Below are positions 1 to 12,289 of a stretch of 64,000 bases of DNA, one piece after another. The stretch's first letter is position 1. Each line of letters starts with the position of its first letter. Made by a program: the position numbers and the translations under genes. The DNA comes from Nemertoderma westbladi (taxonomy: Eukaryota > Xenacoelomorpha > Nemertodermatida > Nemertodermatidae): NCBI GenBank assembly GCA_032718475.1, contig JAUCBJ010007449.1, positions 18,181 through 82,180 of the forward strand, in the 5' to 3' direction. The notes below the pieces were generated by a model. It searched no databases, was not told where the DNA came from, and saw only the letters and a program-made list of their open reading frames with translations.

Positions 1-957
1 CTGGCTAAGAAACAAGTGGATAAATATCGCCTTCTCCACCCAGGAGAAGAAGGGTGTGGAGCCGGGCCTAGAGGAGATGTCGAACTTCGTCAATTACGAG
101 GCAGAACTAATCACAGACCCAGTCTACAGCAAGGATAGTCTGGGGAGGGCGCCGACAGCCGAATACAACAGGCCGAAACCAGAGCACAGTGCAGCAAATG
201 CGTTACCGAAGTTAAGACAGTCACTACCATACACGGCAACACAGGGGACTACAAGTCCACAGATAGGTGGGAGTAGGGCCACACCGTGGCATGAACAGGG
301 ACAAAATAATAACACGAACAGATACAATCCCAACGAACCCAGTAGGCCAAACCCAAATAATAAGAACGCTAGACAGCTAAGTATGAATACGCGCGATACG
401 CGATGCGCTGTATAGAGAAGGCTATAACCCGAAAAACAAATGCCAATTACACTCAAACGCATTCCATCAGACCATGAACTGCAAGTATTGGCAGGCGTTG
501 CCTAAACAAGATCAAGTAGCCTATGCAGATATAAATGGACCATGTCATCGATGCGTGGTAGAAGGACACAGATTCGGAGAGTGCAGAGAAACATCGATAG
601 AATACGACGAAACTGATGAGACTGGAGGCCAAACTATGGATACGAGCACAACGGGAGCAATGAGAACAGTACTACTCGAAGTAGTACCAGTGAGAATAAC
701 AGGAGAGGACGGGCTATCGGTCACAACATTAATGTTGATCGATAGTGGAGCAGCGTTCACGCTAACGGAGGGTTGGGTGGCCAAAAAGATAGGGTTACGA
801 ACGAGGCCAAGCAAGATGGCGGTAACCACTATCTCGAGTAAAGACGAGGTCTTCAAGATGAGAACGGGGCATTGTAAAATATCAGCGATAACGCCAGAGT
901 GCGATTATGGGGCGACCATCGATCCCATTCAAATAATAGAATCGATTAATATTAATG
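1..957 (+). pseudogene. BEL/Pao retrotransposon gag-protease remnant
   Basis: The first frame (56-415) is Asn/Pro-rich, like the region before the knuckle of a BEL gag. The frame then changes, and 474-957 carries the gag knuckle and the start of pol. The knuckle CHRCVVEGHRFGEC has C-x2-C-x4-H-x4-C spacing, and a retropepsin-like active site reads LMLIDSGAAFTL. In BEL elements gag coats the RNA genome, and the aspartic protease just downstream cleaves the polyprotein. The protease is cut off soon after its active site and runs straight into LTR sequence, so reverse transcriptase, RNase H and integrase are deleted. The 5' end lies outside the window. The family call is firm; the copy is clearly non-functional. 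Confidence 0.75.
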
Positions 958-1499
958 CCAGGCGACCCACGAACTACCTTTGGGGAGGGCGACACAAGCC
1001 CTAAAGCCACAGAGAGAGGTGAGAGGTCAAACCACCTCGGAGGGAGAACACAGCTAGTAGAGGCTAGTGGCGGGGGGAAACACTCATAGGGAGTGCCAAA
1101 GTGACAATTAGTATATAAGCCAATAGCAGGCAGGGGAGCACGTGAACAGAGATAGGAAAGCATCCACTGGGTACAGAAGGCCAAGTAGAGTAGGAGGTGA
1201 AACCAATATCTGTGTGTATCAATCATATAACTATTCTGTATTACTGATATACTGGTCAGTTCATTAATCACAGAGTTGCAGACCGGTCATAGTTTTCGAC
1301 CATCACCAATCAATATCTATTACTGATTTACTGCTGTCATTCTGTATTGTGATATCAATTACATACTGATTCTGTGCTATTATCATTTGGAACATTAACA
1401 TTGAGGAACACAAAACTGTTATTTTCCCGAACAGCTTTCAGCCAAAAGGAACACTAGCCCAGCAAATCTAACTCGGTCGGGATCTACGATCCCGTCACA
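958..1499 (+). repeat. BEL/Pao LTR (family shared with 14.6-16.2 kb)
   Basis: The stretch from about 985 to 1300 recurs in reverse orientation at about 15890-16210, so this is a dispersed repeat. It ends in a small hairpin, GGGATC-tac-GATCCC (1479-1493), followed by GTCACA. The LTR at 62.5-63.0 kb ends the same way. The right end at 1499 fits the CA terminus of LTRs. The left end is uncertain because the internal deletion joins protease directly to LTR. Confidence 0.6.
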
Positions 1500-3240
1500 C
1501 ACGCACTCATCCTGATATGGCCCGTACAGATACAGTGTCATTCTCCTCTTGCCTGAACCCACCACGTCATAATATCTATGTAGGCCTATACGTACATCAT
1601 TTTCTTCCTTTGTCAGTACCGTCGTAGTAGGCTTAATGGGACATTCTGATGGGCGTTCCGGCTCGCAGCTCCCTAGCTCCAGGTACTCCCATTCCCCGTA
1701 TTTGCTCCTCCTTGCTGTTGCCGTTGTTCCAGGAGCCCCTGTTCGCCCCTCCTTATGCCTTGCCGTTGTCCCGTTTACTCTCCATTCGCCATATAAATAA
1801 GCAAGTATACAATGCTGCAGTGCTTGTACCGGTGACTGCTGTACTACAGTACTAATATAGCAGTCCCTGCAGCAACAAACTGCCCCAATTTATACAAAGA
1901 CTGTATTAGGTATCTGAATGTTGATATAAATTGAATTCGGAGGCGTATAGTGACGTCATGACCAATCACAGATCGTTTTCATATTTTGAATAATTTTTAA
2001 ACTGAAAACACAAATATCTTGGCTATTTTAGCATCTTATTGAATTCTGTAAACGCCGATGTGTTTCTGTGATATTATTGCATCTAATTCATCTGGTTTTC
2101 AATTTGAGTCGTGTACCCCATTGTATCCTTGATGTTCAAAGCTCTTAATGTAACTTGTTTTGGTATCAGTATTGAGTTACTAGTTATGATAGAATTCCTC
2201 TGCTCTTCTTTGAAATATAATAAAATATAAGCTGCGTGAGTATTCACAGAATTTGAAAAATCTTTGGAATTTCGCTTGGGGCGAGTATATTGGCATTGAC
2301 TACCATTGTCGTTCGATTTTTGAATCTGGGTCGAAGAGACACGATCCAGGATGATTCCACTAGAATGAAAAAGTTCCTCAGTATATAGATTCATTGCAGA
2401 TTAAGTTGATTAATATATTATAGACAAACTAGGCCTAAGGACTAAACACTAAAAACTTTTAGTCTAAGGGATTGACAGTCTAAGGGAAGTCTAAGGTTAC
2501 CCCCCTAAAGTTGCATTTGGGTTTAAAATGATTGCACAACAACAAATATTAATTTTGGATTACTTCTTGCTTGGCCCCAACGTAATTGAAGCTATCATTT
2601 CATATTTAGTACAAGCTTTCAGCACCAGTTTTTGTGGGCTTATAAACACTGGTGTTAGACAAGGTTTTTGCATACGGAAATGCTATGCTAATTTCCCTCC
2701 GTTATTTATGAATGTCCAGATTTTCGGACAGTTTTCTTCTCTTTTTATTACCAAATGAGTTATAAAATGTTCATTCAACCATATACGTTATTAAATAAAT
2801 TGTTACTAATAAGTGGCTAATCTTCTGTATTTAAGGCCATGCAGAAAAACCACACAAAAGAATTGGCGCCACAAGCAATGCACTACCCTAGATCATACAA
2901 ACTATAATTTTTACTGGAATTTGGAATGTCATTGCATAGAGTGTAAGCATATGCAATGTACATGCATACTGTGCATAGCATTCTATTGGATGTCTATTGT
3001 TTGCCACTCTCACTGGGGGGTCGTCGTCTACCTCTTACATGCAGATAAGAACAAAGGATAGAACGATTGAACACAGGGTATATGCTGTGTAGAATGTGAT
3101 AATGTGTAATGTATTTGCTGGCACATGTGCCATTTCTTAATTTTATTGGACCACAAATTACAATAATTAAACCTTTAAAATGGGGCATAAGTATAGTTTG
3201 TTGTAGCAACTGTCATAACAAACTTTATTTCGACATACAA
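1500..3240. other. Intergenic, no gene recognised
   Basis: This stretch is AT-rich. The short open frames at 1649-1855 (+), 2083-2394 (-) and 2528-2758 (+) show no family features I recognise and have no splice context. One TAGGCCTA palindrome lies at 1581-1588 and another at 2430-2437. Confidence 0.5.
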
Positions 3241-3242
3241 CT

Positions 3243-3284
3243 TTTATAAATTTTATTGAAGTGACGAAAAGTAATCCAGACACA
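3243..3284 (+). promoter_or_regulatory. Possible TATA box and 5' non-coding exon of the Ly6-like gene
   Basis: TTTTATAAATTTTA at about 3244-3257 is TATA-like. It is followed by CAGACACAG|GTGAGTATGG, a strong donor consensus with the cut after about 3284. A matching acceptor (TTTTTAG at about 4957-4963) lies 10 bp before the ATG of the Ly6-like gene. A 5' UTR intron holding piggyBac MITE copy 1 would explain the arrangement. This is inference from splice consensus only. Confidence 0.3.
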
Positions 3285-3390
3285 GGTGAGTATGGGTTAC
3301 TTTAAACACAGCAGCTCTACTAATTACATTGTGTTCTGAATATATTATTACCATCAAATTAATAACCTATATAACTTTTTGTGTCCTTCT

Positions 3391-4805
3391 TTAACCCTAT
3401 TAAACCCGGTGGGGGGGGGGGGGGGGGGGGGGCGTCAATATGACCCCCCCCCCGTGGTTTTTTTATTATAATTCTGAAACGAACGCAGTTGGGAATCTGA
3501 AATTTTATGACATTTCCTAAAAATCTATTGTCTTCCTAGTAGTGAAAATCGTTTTCAAAAATATTGGGTAGTTTTCGAGTTATAGCACCATTTTTTAACC
3601 CTACTTTTGGCACTTTTTTTGAGACGTTTTTTGAAAATTACATTTAATTAAATATGAATTGTAACATCTCTATTTTTGATTTACACCGGTTTTTTGGTGT
3701 TAGCAATTGGATGGAATTCATATAAATTGATTTAGAAATTTCAAACATGTAGTTTTCGGCGGGTGCCAAATTTTGGTGCCAGCACCAAATTTTGAAATAT
3801 GTCAATTTTGTAAATTGATTGTTTGAAACTTGTTTTTTACGCAATTGGGGTTTTTTGGGGTTATGGTTTCGATGAAATATATACGAGTTGCACCAAGCGT
3901 ATCAAACTTGTATTTTTCGGTGCTGGGTGCAAATTTTGGTGCTAGCACGAAATTTTGAAAATCCATTCAATAGATAAAATTGCTTGTGACAAATTGTTTC
4001 TCTAGTTTTAGATGTTTATGGCTGTTCTGAATTCAATGGAATATATAATTATCGAACTAGACATCTCAAACTTGTATTTTTCGGAAGTGGGTGCAAAATG
4101 TGGTGCTAGCACAAAATTTTGAAAACCATCAAATATATCAATTGATTGTGTCACCTTGTTTCTTGCGTTATACGGGTTTGTGAGGGTTCTGAATCCGATG
4201 GAATCAATAAAAACAGCACTGGACATTGCAAACTTGTACTTTTTGGTGATGGGTACGAAATTTGGTGCTAGCACCAAAATTTGCCAAATTACGCCGAAAA
4301 ATACAAGTAGCAATGATCTGGCATATTAGAAATGTATTCCATTAGAAAACCTGGAAATGTGAATTTATAGCATCGTATAAGTGAATTAGAAATTTTGTGT
4401 TCTAACTGAAAAGTGCTGGTTACTTGTTTTTTTCATTTTTTTCCTACGCAGAGAGGACTAAACAGCCATTTATAGTAATCATATCATTTTTAAATATTTT
4501 CCAATGTATTTTGCGCCCAAGAAAACCTGTATTGAAACACAATTAGCCGAAAAATTTAACTTTCAAATTTTGTGAAAATTGTGCACTACTTGTAATTTTG
4601 GTACTGCAATATAACCACCCCAGTAAATTTTTTCGAAAATTTTTTTTTCGGTCGGATCCAGACTCGTGATACCTACGCACAAACAAAAAATCAGACGTTT
4701 TCGTAAAAATATGTAGATTTTAGAGGGGGGGGGGGGGGGGGTCAATATGACCCCTTCCCCCCGGTATTTGTACAACATTTTATAGCCCGGTACTAATAGG
4801 GTTAA
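3391..4805. mobile_element. Non-autonomous piggyBac-type element, copy 1 (1407 bp)
   Basis: The element is bounded by TTAA at 3391-3394 and 4802-4805. The inner ends are CCCTATTAAACCCGG on the left and, reading inward from the right, CCCTATTAGTACCGGG. TTAA targets and TIRs starting CCC are hallmarks of piggyBac transposons. There is no transposase. Inside is an array of roughly 160-bp units, each with the palindrome TTGGTGCTAGCACCAA or a variant and the phrase AAACTTGTATTTTTCGG. This copy has four units; the copies at 25.4 kb and 49.4 kb have five. Poly-G/poly-C runs sit near both ends. Open frames inside it are by-products of the repeats. Confidence 0.85.
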
Positions 4806-4972
4806 TTTTAACCAACTGTCTCTCTTTATATGAAGTTATTTAGTTTAAAAGATAGGACACTTTTTGGACCACTCTGTATAATCAGCACCAGAGTCAGGTT
4901 CACCTCACTGAATACTATCATCAAATAATTAAGTAACAATTAAATTTATTATTAACTTTTTAGAGTTCAACT

Positions 4973-7900
4973 ATGTCTTACGGATGTGTTATATTCTTTG
5001 CTTTAACTTTGGTCACTGGTGAGTATATAAATGTTACTTGTCTTGACTAAATTGCTTCAGAAGTGCTACACTATATATAGTCATTCTAAAAAATATAACA
5101 AAATTTAGCATTTTACCATCAGTATCAGCAATGTAGATTATCAAACTCAATATTTATTGTAAGTTAGCATATTACAACTTCACAAATTACAATTCGGGGT
5201 CTACCATATGCCCTTGAAAGTTTCAAATATCTAGGATTGCTTAGAACAATGCAACTAACTTGACGTTTCTAAACCTAATCTAAAGGTGTCCAAGGCCAGA
5301 CGCAACCCGAAGGCTCCTACCCGAAGGTAGGGATGGGCGCTACTGCTATCCCTTGGTACTTTTTTATTGGCCACATTTGATGAGGTGGAGTGGATCCTGG
5401 CGGGGCTGAACCTACAACCAATAGATTGCAGCCCCAGCGCTCAACCAACTTTGAGCTACACCACCTGTCTAGCCGATTCTATCTAACCATAATTAGTCAA
5501 CTGGAAGTCATTGAGATTTCTCACCAAAACGCCATCGGAGTGGGGTCGTAGTATCACCACCCGGTTTAGTTTCCCAAGAGCGCCGTACACGTGTAACTGG
5601 CCCTGGGAGCGGGAGCTGGTTGCAAGGAGATGGTTATACACATAGGGACACCAACGGACGCGGGTTAGGTTGGTGGAGCCGGTTGCGAAGGAGGCCAGGG
5701 GACCTCGAGGCATGTCCTCGTCCGTACGATGTCGGTTGTACATCTCGGTCTCCATGTAGAAGATCTTACTGCAGGGTTTAACGGAGTGAACTTTGTTCAG
5801 GGTAAACAGGGTGATATGGGCGTGCTGGATAACAGGGGGTGTGTTGGAGGAGCTGAGAGTTGCTGATGCTAAGAGAGGTGAGGTTGTAAGGCCTGGGGTG
5901 GCGGGACAGGGGGTGGGGCTGATGGTAGGATGGCAATGGGGGTGGTAGGATGTGGAATTGGCGTAGTGAGTGCGGCACCAGCTGGAGGGCCTTGACTTAC
6001 GACCGGAGATACACTATCATGTAATGATTCTACATTACAAGCTGCATCACTCACGAATTTCCCAACTTTATGTTCGATAGGCCTACCCTCTCCGTTTTCA
6101 CTTTGACTAGCAATGGCAGGAGAATTACCACTGCGGCTGTGTTAATAGTGCAATGCCGGCCATCGACATGATTGAACTGTCACATCCACTTTCACTTTCA
6201 CCTATGATTTTCTCAAGTTTATCAACATCTTCAATGCCAGTGAGAGGACATCTTAAAAAAGAGGCGTCTCAATACGTCATGGGCTGCCTACCATCCTTAT
6301 TGTCCCATTGGGGCTAGCAAAGCACAAGCCTTTGCTCGGGGTGGTCCTCTGTTAGAGTGTGAAGCTTGGAGGGCCAATGAGAAACCTCCAATGCTATATA
6401 GGATCTGGTTTAAGAGGTGGGCATTGTACTTGACACAATAGCCTAATATATGTCCTACCACGAGATGTTCTCGGCAGTTAGAGCCCACCATTTAGAAGTA
6501 CTGGCTCTTCTGCTGCTCTAAATATTAGAACCTTGAGATTCAGATGTATTCTTTGTGAGTTACAAACATGGACATGGACAGTCCATTCAATGCTGCCCAG
6601 CCCATTTCTCTGACGTATTCGAAGATCTTCAACTGACTTCCGGATTTAAGATTCCAATTAGCAGGAGTCATCGTCTTGGTCAAGCACACCATTCTTATAG
6701 CACAAGTCAAAGTCATCAGCAAAGTCTAGAACACTAAGGTGCAAAGCTGGACTTCCTGGACTTCTAGAGCCAGTTCGAGGTGTTACCATCACCCCATCTT
6801 CATTATGATCTAATGATGGACCTGCGTATAACATTGTCAACCACATTTATGATTTATAATGATGCAATTGTGTCGCCCTGGAGGACTCCCCATAAAACTG
6901 CTAATATTATAACTCACCATCAGTGGTCAACACAAATGTCGTTGAACCATCGCATGTTGGCGTTATGCTCATATATTTTGTGTATTATTTTGCTAATTTT
7001 GTTTCCTTGAGTGAGATTTGGAGGGAGTTTGTGAGTGCAATGAGTCTCAGAAGCGAGTTTGTCGACTCAAAATTCTGAAGATACACAGGAATCTGTAAGC
7101 ACGCAGCTCCCCCAAACAACACAACAAATTGGACCAGGGGGGGGGGGGGGTGGGTTAATCTGAAGAACCACTTCCTTGACCTTCTTTAACTATCATATAT
7201 TGTTTGGTTAACATTGTCTGAAACCTTAACTAACGTATATACATCCTTTACTAACTAACTTACTATTTATAACCCCAGCCAGTTCCAAATCGGGATCGGG
7301 ATCGGGATCAGGGTCAGGGGAGAAAATCGACTGTCATACGAAATTCTCGATCTCTGAGGATACTGTATTAGACAATCAGATATCCTCTGCGCTCACCGCA
7401 TTGTTGGATTCAAGTGTGCCAAAGAGCAAAGAGGGACAGGTCTGCCGCTCGTGTTCTGTGAGTTTTAATAATATACATAACTAATGTTGGTGGTGGACTA
7501 AGCCATTCTAGAAAAATTGTAGATCATACATGAGTTCATGCCTGATCAACTGATACAATGGAAACTGGAGGCAAACTATGTATTTTACTACATTACATAA
7601 CTTATCGGGCCTCTGGAGAAATTGTCGCAACACTATATCATTTAATATGTCAAACGATATACGTAATTTTGTCTTGATATAATTCTGTAATGTGTATATT
7701 TTGTCATATTGTAATAATTTGTAATGTGTATATCTTGTCATATTGTTATTATTTGTAATGTATACTTTTGTAATTACAGTAGTAATTATTTACGTATTGC
7801 AAAAAAGCTATGTAAATCCGTATTTTAATGGTTGTGTAATACACAACCATGTGTATGCCTATGCCAATTTTAGCTCCATGGTTGATAATTCAAGAAACCG

Positions 7901-10900
7901 TTCCTGTATACCCTTGAAACAGGAAAAGGGCACCCTGGACAGACAACAAAATTCAGAAGTGCCGAAATGACCTCTGCAAGGCGCAGAAAGAGTCCCGACT
8001 CAAACAGACTAAAGCGGCAAAGAATGCAGTTAAGGCTGCATCTAGGTCCCTGAACAGGCAGTACTCTGTTAATCTACAGGAGCTAATAAACCAACAGGTT
8101 GATGCCATCAATGATGCTGACGACAGCAGGCAATCATCCCAGGCATGGGAATCGATCAACTTGCTTACTGGGTGGAAAAGCCAACCAACAACCAAGGTTA
8201 AGGCTGAGCCGTCACCAGCCACCAGCCGCAATGGTTGGAAAGCCCACTTTGAAAAGCTCCTCAATAATGACAGGGTATTGCCTGATAACTTTATAGAAGT
8301 AATAGTGTCTGAGTCTGTACTCCCAGAAATTCCCATTGGCGATATTTCCTTTGCAGAAGTGAAGGCTGCTGCAAAGAGCATTTTTTTTTATACAGTTTAT
8401 ATATACACTTTTTATTAACTCCAGAAAGACCAAAATTTTGACAGTTAAATTTAAGTCCTCACTCAGCAAGTCTCGATCGGATGAGCATAAGCTCAAAGGA
8501 TGGTATGCTTGAGCATGTGGACGACTTCTGTTACCTGGGATCATGGATCCGGAAGTCAGGTGAGGACCTTCGAATACGTAAGGGAAAGGCATGGGCAGCC
8601 TTGAATAGGCTTTCCAGGATTTGGAAGTCACCGAGAAATAATCGAAAACTCAAGGTCCGATTATTTAGAGCAGCAGTAGTTCCAGTACTCCTCTATGGGA
8701 GTCCATGCAGGGCTCTAACTGCTAAGGACACCAAATCTCTGGTTGGCACATTCACAAGAATGCTACGCCGGGTTCATTGTGTCAAGTACAATGCACACAT
8801 TTCCAACCAGACACTATATAACATTGGAGGTGTCTCATTGGTTCCCCCAAGCTTGACACTAGAACAAAATCGCCTTCACTTTGCAGGACATTGCTTTCGC
8901 CGTGAGGACCACCCAGTGCATAATCTTGCACTTTGGCAGCCTCATGGAGCGAATAAGCATTGTGGACATCCCATGACTTTCATGAAAAGCATCCTAAAAG
9001 ACACTGGCCTTGAAGATGCGGATGATCTAGCAAATGTCATGGGTGATAGGGAGTTGTGGCGGTGCAATTTTGTCGACAAGATGGCACAGCATTCTTAATA
9101 TATATGTAAAATATATATATAATACAGCTGCAATGCAGCTGAAATGCAGCACGCTGATCGTAGTAGTAGTAGTAATGTCTGAAAATTACAGTATAGTTAT
9201 TGTCGAAACATTGTCGTTTAATGAATTTATTGATTAAGTTCGATCCGATTACGTTATATTTTATTTGGTCCTTGTATTTAGAAAACCGTCTATGAAGTGT
9301 TTGGTTACGATATCGGTGGTCTTTACTATTCGGCTTCGTTGAATACGTACGATTGTGAAAAAGGCAAAGACACATGCAGAGACGACATGAGGAACAGCTA
9401 CGATGAATGCACTCCGTCTGAGCTTAACAAACAAACCAAGGCCATTGATAGTAAGTTGAACAAAATATATTCTTATAAAAACGGATTCTAATATTATTAA
9501 TATTCTAAATCATTCGTAAGGGATAATTGAATTTACCTATCGCTACATATTATTATTCTTGTTTTTAGTGGTTAAATAACAAAAATATCTATTTACATTA
9601 CATATTATACATTGAGTAGAAGTAAAAGTTATTGGTAAGATTTAATCAATATAAAAAAGTCTATAAAAACGATCAGATATGATGTGGTTAATAATGGTTG
9701 GATGTGAGCTACTCAACGCATTCCAATAAATACTAGAATAATATTATATAGACATATAACCATAGCCTACTATATTTATACGGCCTAACAGGTTACTTGA
9801 ACTGGCCTCTTAAAAAGAGGCCAGTTTTTTTAACAATATTTTGAGATTTTGATATGGGAAGGGTTTTATAAATTTTCATTTGCGGCAATTTTGTCAACGG
9901 ACGTAATTGAAGTCTCCTCATTAAGCACCACAGTCTCCACACTAAATTTTATGGTACTAGTGTTTTAGGTAGGTTTAGCTAGTAATTTCCACACTGGTTC
10001 CGACATCCTACTTCCTTCTATAAATATTTTTTAGTAGCTAGTTTTTATTACTATTTGTATAGAAAATGTTCCAGAACATGTTAGCAAACAAAAAAAAAAT
10101 TTCGAAATTTTTTTTTCCAAAAAGATTTTTCAACAATATTTTTTATCACAATTTTTTTTATTGATTTTCAACACGTTTTAGAACGATTCCATGCGTTTTA
10201 AACATAATCCAGATTTTTTTAAAAAAAATGTTTCATAAACAAAAAATATTTGTTCTAGAACATATTTTTTTTAAGAATGAATAGCTAACATGTTCTGGAA
10301 CATTTTCTATATAAATAGTAATATGAACTAGCTACTACAAAATATTTATAGAAGGAAGTAGGATGTCGGAACCAGTGTTGAAATTACTAGCTAAACCTAA
10401 CACTAGCTACCATAAAATTTAGTGTCTTCCTTAACGAGGCGACTTCAATTACGTCCGTTGACCAAATTACAACAAAATGAAAAATCATAGAAATCTCCCC
10501 ATATCAAAATCTCAAAATATTGTTAAAAAAACTGGCCTCTTTTTAAGAGGCCAGTTCAAGTGACCTGTTCGGCCGTATAAATATAGTAGGCCATGATATA
10601 ACTGTCTCTTATTTATATATCTGTATCTGTATTAGTATATCTTATTATTTATATACAAGGTTTATTTACTGGAGGTTTATATGTTATTTATACGTGTATG
10701 TCACCTGATTGAATAGACGAAATTATCTTTATCATCATTAACCCAATCTGGCCCGATCTATTTTACTGTGTAACTGGCTCACAAACACGCTACATCAGCT
10801 CAATAAAATTTCAAATAAAAAATAATATTCACACTTTCATTTAATATGACTCATACTTTCACTTTCATTAGTATTCATCGCTGGTGTTGGGGTGCCAATA

Positions 10901-12218
10901 ACACTTGAAAGAAATTTTAGAATTATGACAAAATATAAATCAATCAATCAATCAATGGTGGTAATTTTTGAAATTTTTTAGATCTTGTCTCAAAAATTAC
11001 AATTTTGATTTTTCAATTTTTCAATGTCGCTGATCATAATGAAACTAGTTATATTTTGGATAATGCAAACATATTTTTGGTGCCATTCAAGTGTCCCAGT
11101 ACAATAAAGTACAAGTAGCAAAATAATTACAAACTGTTAAATGTTGCCTTAGGTTAAGATATACTATACTATATATACTATATATAAAATAATATATAAT
11201 ATATATATAAATACTATGTATACAGTAAGAAACTGGACGCAAATCCCATCTTGGCGAATTAATATAGCGCCTCAATTTTAAATTCTCAAATTAGAGAAAG
11301 GAGCAGGTTACAGTGACACGTTATTTTAACCAAAACAATGAACTAAACACAATAGAACAGGTTACGATTTTATTTTTGAGAGTAATCAGCTGTTATTTGC
11401 GTCCCATTTCCCTTGGAGAGGGATGAACTTTAATTGCATCCAGTTTCCCCCCTATCTGGGTTTTCAAGGTCTCTCATCACGATTCAACTCTTTAATAATC
11501 ATTAGTGGTACCGCACCTATCGTTTTTTGGTGCTTGTATTGAAAATTACAATACATATTACCATTGATTTTGTGGTGATTTTTCATTATCATATTTGCAC
11601 TACTTGTTTTTTTGCGCCCCAGGTGTCAAATTCTAAATAACCGAAAATTTGCGCGAATAATTTGCGCGAATTCTATAATCGTAATCAGCACCAAAAAACC
11701 GCTATATACCACAAATAATTTAGTTTTAGTGAACCATAAAAATTCTTAAAAATTTTAGCACGAAAAATACCGAAAAAAAGGACCACAGCACCAATTTTAA
11801 GAAACGTCACGAAATATTGGCTTTCCCAACTAACCTCACGCAAATGGTTTACAACAAATTTATAAAATGACCACCCCCATGGTGCGTTATGGTTCTGCAG
11901 ATTGGTGCACAGCATTTGGAAAAAATTAGATTATTTTTAACTTTATATTTAAAAAATGTATTTCTTGTGTTTCTATTTACTTTAAGAAAATATAATTTCA
12001 TAGAAGATATTTTTTTTGTTATACAACATATTTTCTAATTCAAAATCATTTTTACAATAATTTTTATAGAGCTAAAGACTTTGGGTCACACAGGAGTGGA
12101 AGAGAACAGCTGTTACACTTACTGCTGCGACGATGAGGACAATTGCAACAACACCGGCCGTATCGCTCAGTCATTGGTTGTCACCATGACAGCTGTTGCT
12201 ATAGCGATATTCATGTAA
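4973..12218 (+). CDS. Ly6/uPAR-like (three-finger) GPI-anchored protein, four coding exons
   Basis: Exons are 4973-5018, 7279-7457, 9282-9450 and 12070-12218. All introns are GT-AG and the phases agree, giving 543 nt including the stop, or 180 residues. Residues 1-16 (MSYGCVIFFALTLVTA) form a signal peptide, followed by a short Ser-Gly repeat linker. The mature chain has ten cysteines and ends with CYTYCCDDEDNCN, the classic CC-(x)n-CN close of the Ly6/uPAR fold. A hydrophobic tail (SLVVTMTAVAIAIFM) with no charged residue after it is typical of a GPI-attachment signal. Such proteins sit on the outer cell surface as modulators or receptors; the ligand cannot be inferred. A poly(A) signal follows at 12280-12285. 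The introns are loaded with transposable elements, but every splice site is intact. Confidence in the fold is good; exact orthology is unknown. Confidence 0.8.
5483..6054 (-). pseudogene. WD40-like gene fragment in intron 1
   Basis: Read leftward, a Pro-rich stretch (6054-5869) is followed after frame changes by a segment (5755-5483) with TRVRWCPYVYNHLLATSS and GQLHVYG. This resembles the start of a WD40 blade (W-C-P, then a hydrophobic-A-T-S-S strand, then VYG). It lies antisense inside the Ly6-like gene and lacks a continuous frame, so it may be a processed or duplicated fragment. The assignment rests on motif shape alone. Confidence 0.3.
6176..6965 (-). mobile_element. Degenerate RTE-like LINE fragment
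   Basis: Antisense sequence here matches in outline the C-terminal and RT-adjacent parts of the LINE copies at 7.9-9.2 kb and 25.3-29.0 kb. Shared phrases include the run around AAGTCATCAGCAAAGTCTAGA (6711-6731) and CCCTGGAGGACTCCCCATAA (6874-6893). It is more diverged than the other two copies and sits in intron 1 of the Ly6-like gene. Confidence 0.55.
7890..9172 (+). mobile_element. RTE-like LINE, internally deleted copy in intron 2
   Basis: 7890-8381 encodes the linker after the endonuclease (lysine-rich, ending in the residues before the RT). At 8381 the sequence jumps through an AT-rich patch to the C-terminal region (8481-9098, including LRRVHCVKYNAHISNQ and FAGHCFRREDHP). The RT core is therefore missing. 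The ORF ends at 9098 and the 3' tail is a GTAGTAGTAG-type microsatellite near 9160-9172, as in the other full copy. It preserves the intact target site of the piggyBac insertion seen in the LINE at 25.3-29.0 kb. Confidence 0.75.
9765..10591. mobile_element. 827-bp foldback (near-perfect palindrome) in intron 3
   Basis: Both ends read GCCTACTATATTTATACGGCC inward, and the arms remain complementary almost to the centre near 10180. Each arm contains a smaller perfect hairpin, AACTGGCCTCTTAAAAAGAGGCCAGTT, written in two parts: AACTGGCCTCTT and AAGAGGCCAGTT. No coding capacity is seen. This is the structure of foldback or MITE elements. I could not define a clear target duplication. Confidence 0.75.
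10592..12069. other. Rest of intron 3, AT-rich
   Basis: No gene is recognised. The stretch 11500-11900 contains phrases resembling the piggyBac MITE interior (TTTTTGGTGCTTGTATT and CAGCACCAAAAAACC) and may be an old, truncated relative. Confidence 0.4.
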
Positions 12219-12279
12219 ACAGAAAATCCATTGACTATATAATATCTAAATATATGTCTAAATGAAGGCTACTATTTCT

Positions 12280-12285
12280 AATAAA
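12280..12285 (+). terminator. Poly(A) signal of the Ly6-like gene
   Basis: AATAAA lies 62 bp after the stop codon. The palindromic tRNA-like element begins about 5 bp later, so it probably overlaps the cleavage site or downstream element. Confidence 0.6.
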
Positions 12286-12289
12286 TTAT

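Noticed and set aside
4008-4313. ORFs of about 70-100 codons inside the piggyBac MITEs (also 25624-26281 and 49677-50515)
   Set aside because: They are created by the internal 160-bp units, and the different copies do not preserve a common intact protein.
9805-9835. Intrinsic-terminator-like hairpin with a T run
   Set aside because: The DNA is eukaryotic; the hairpin is part of the foldback element and occurs at both of its ends.
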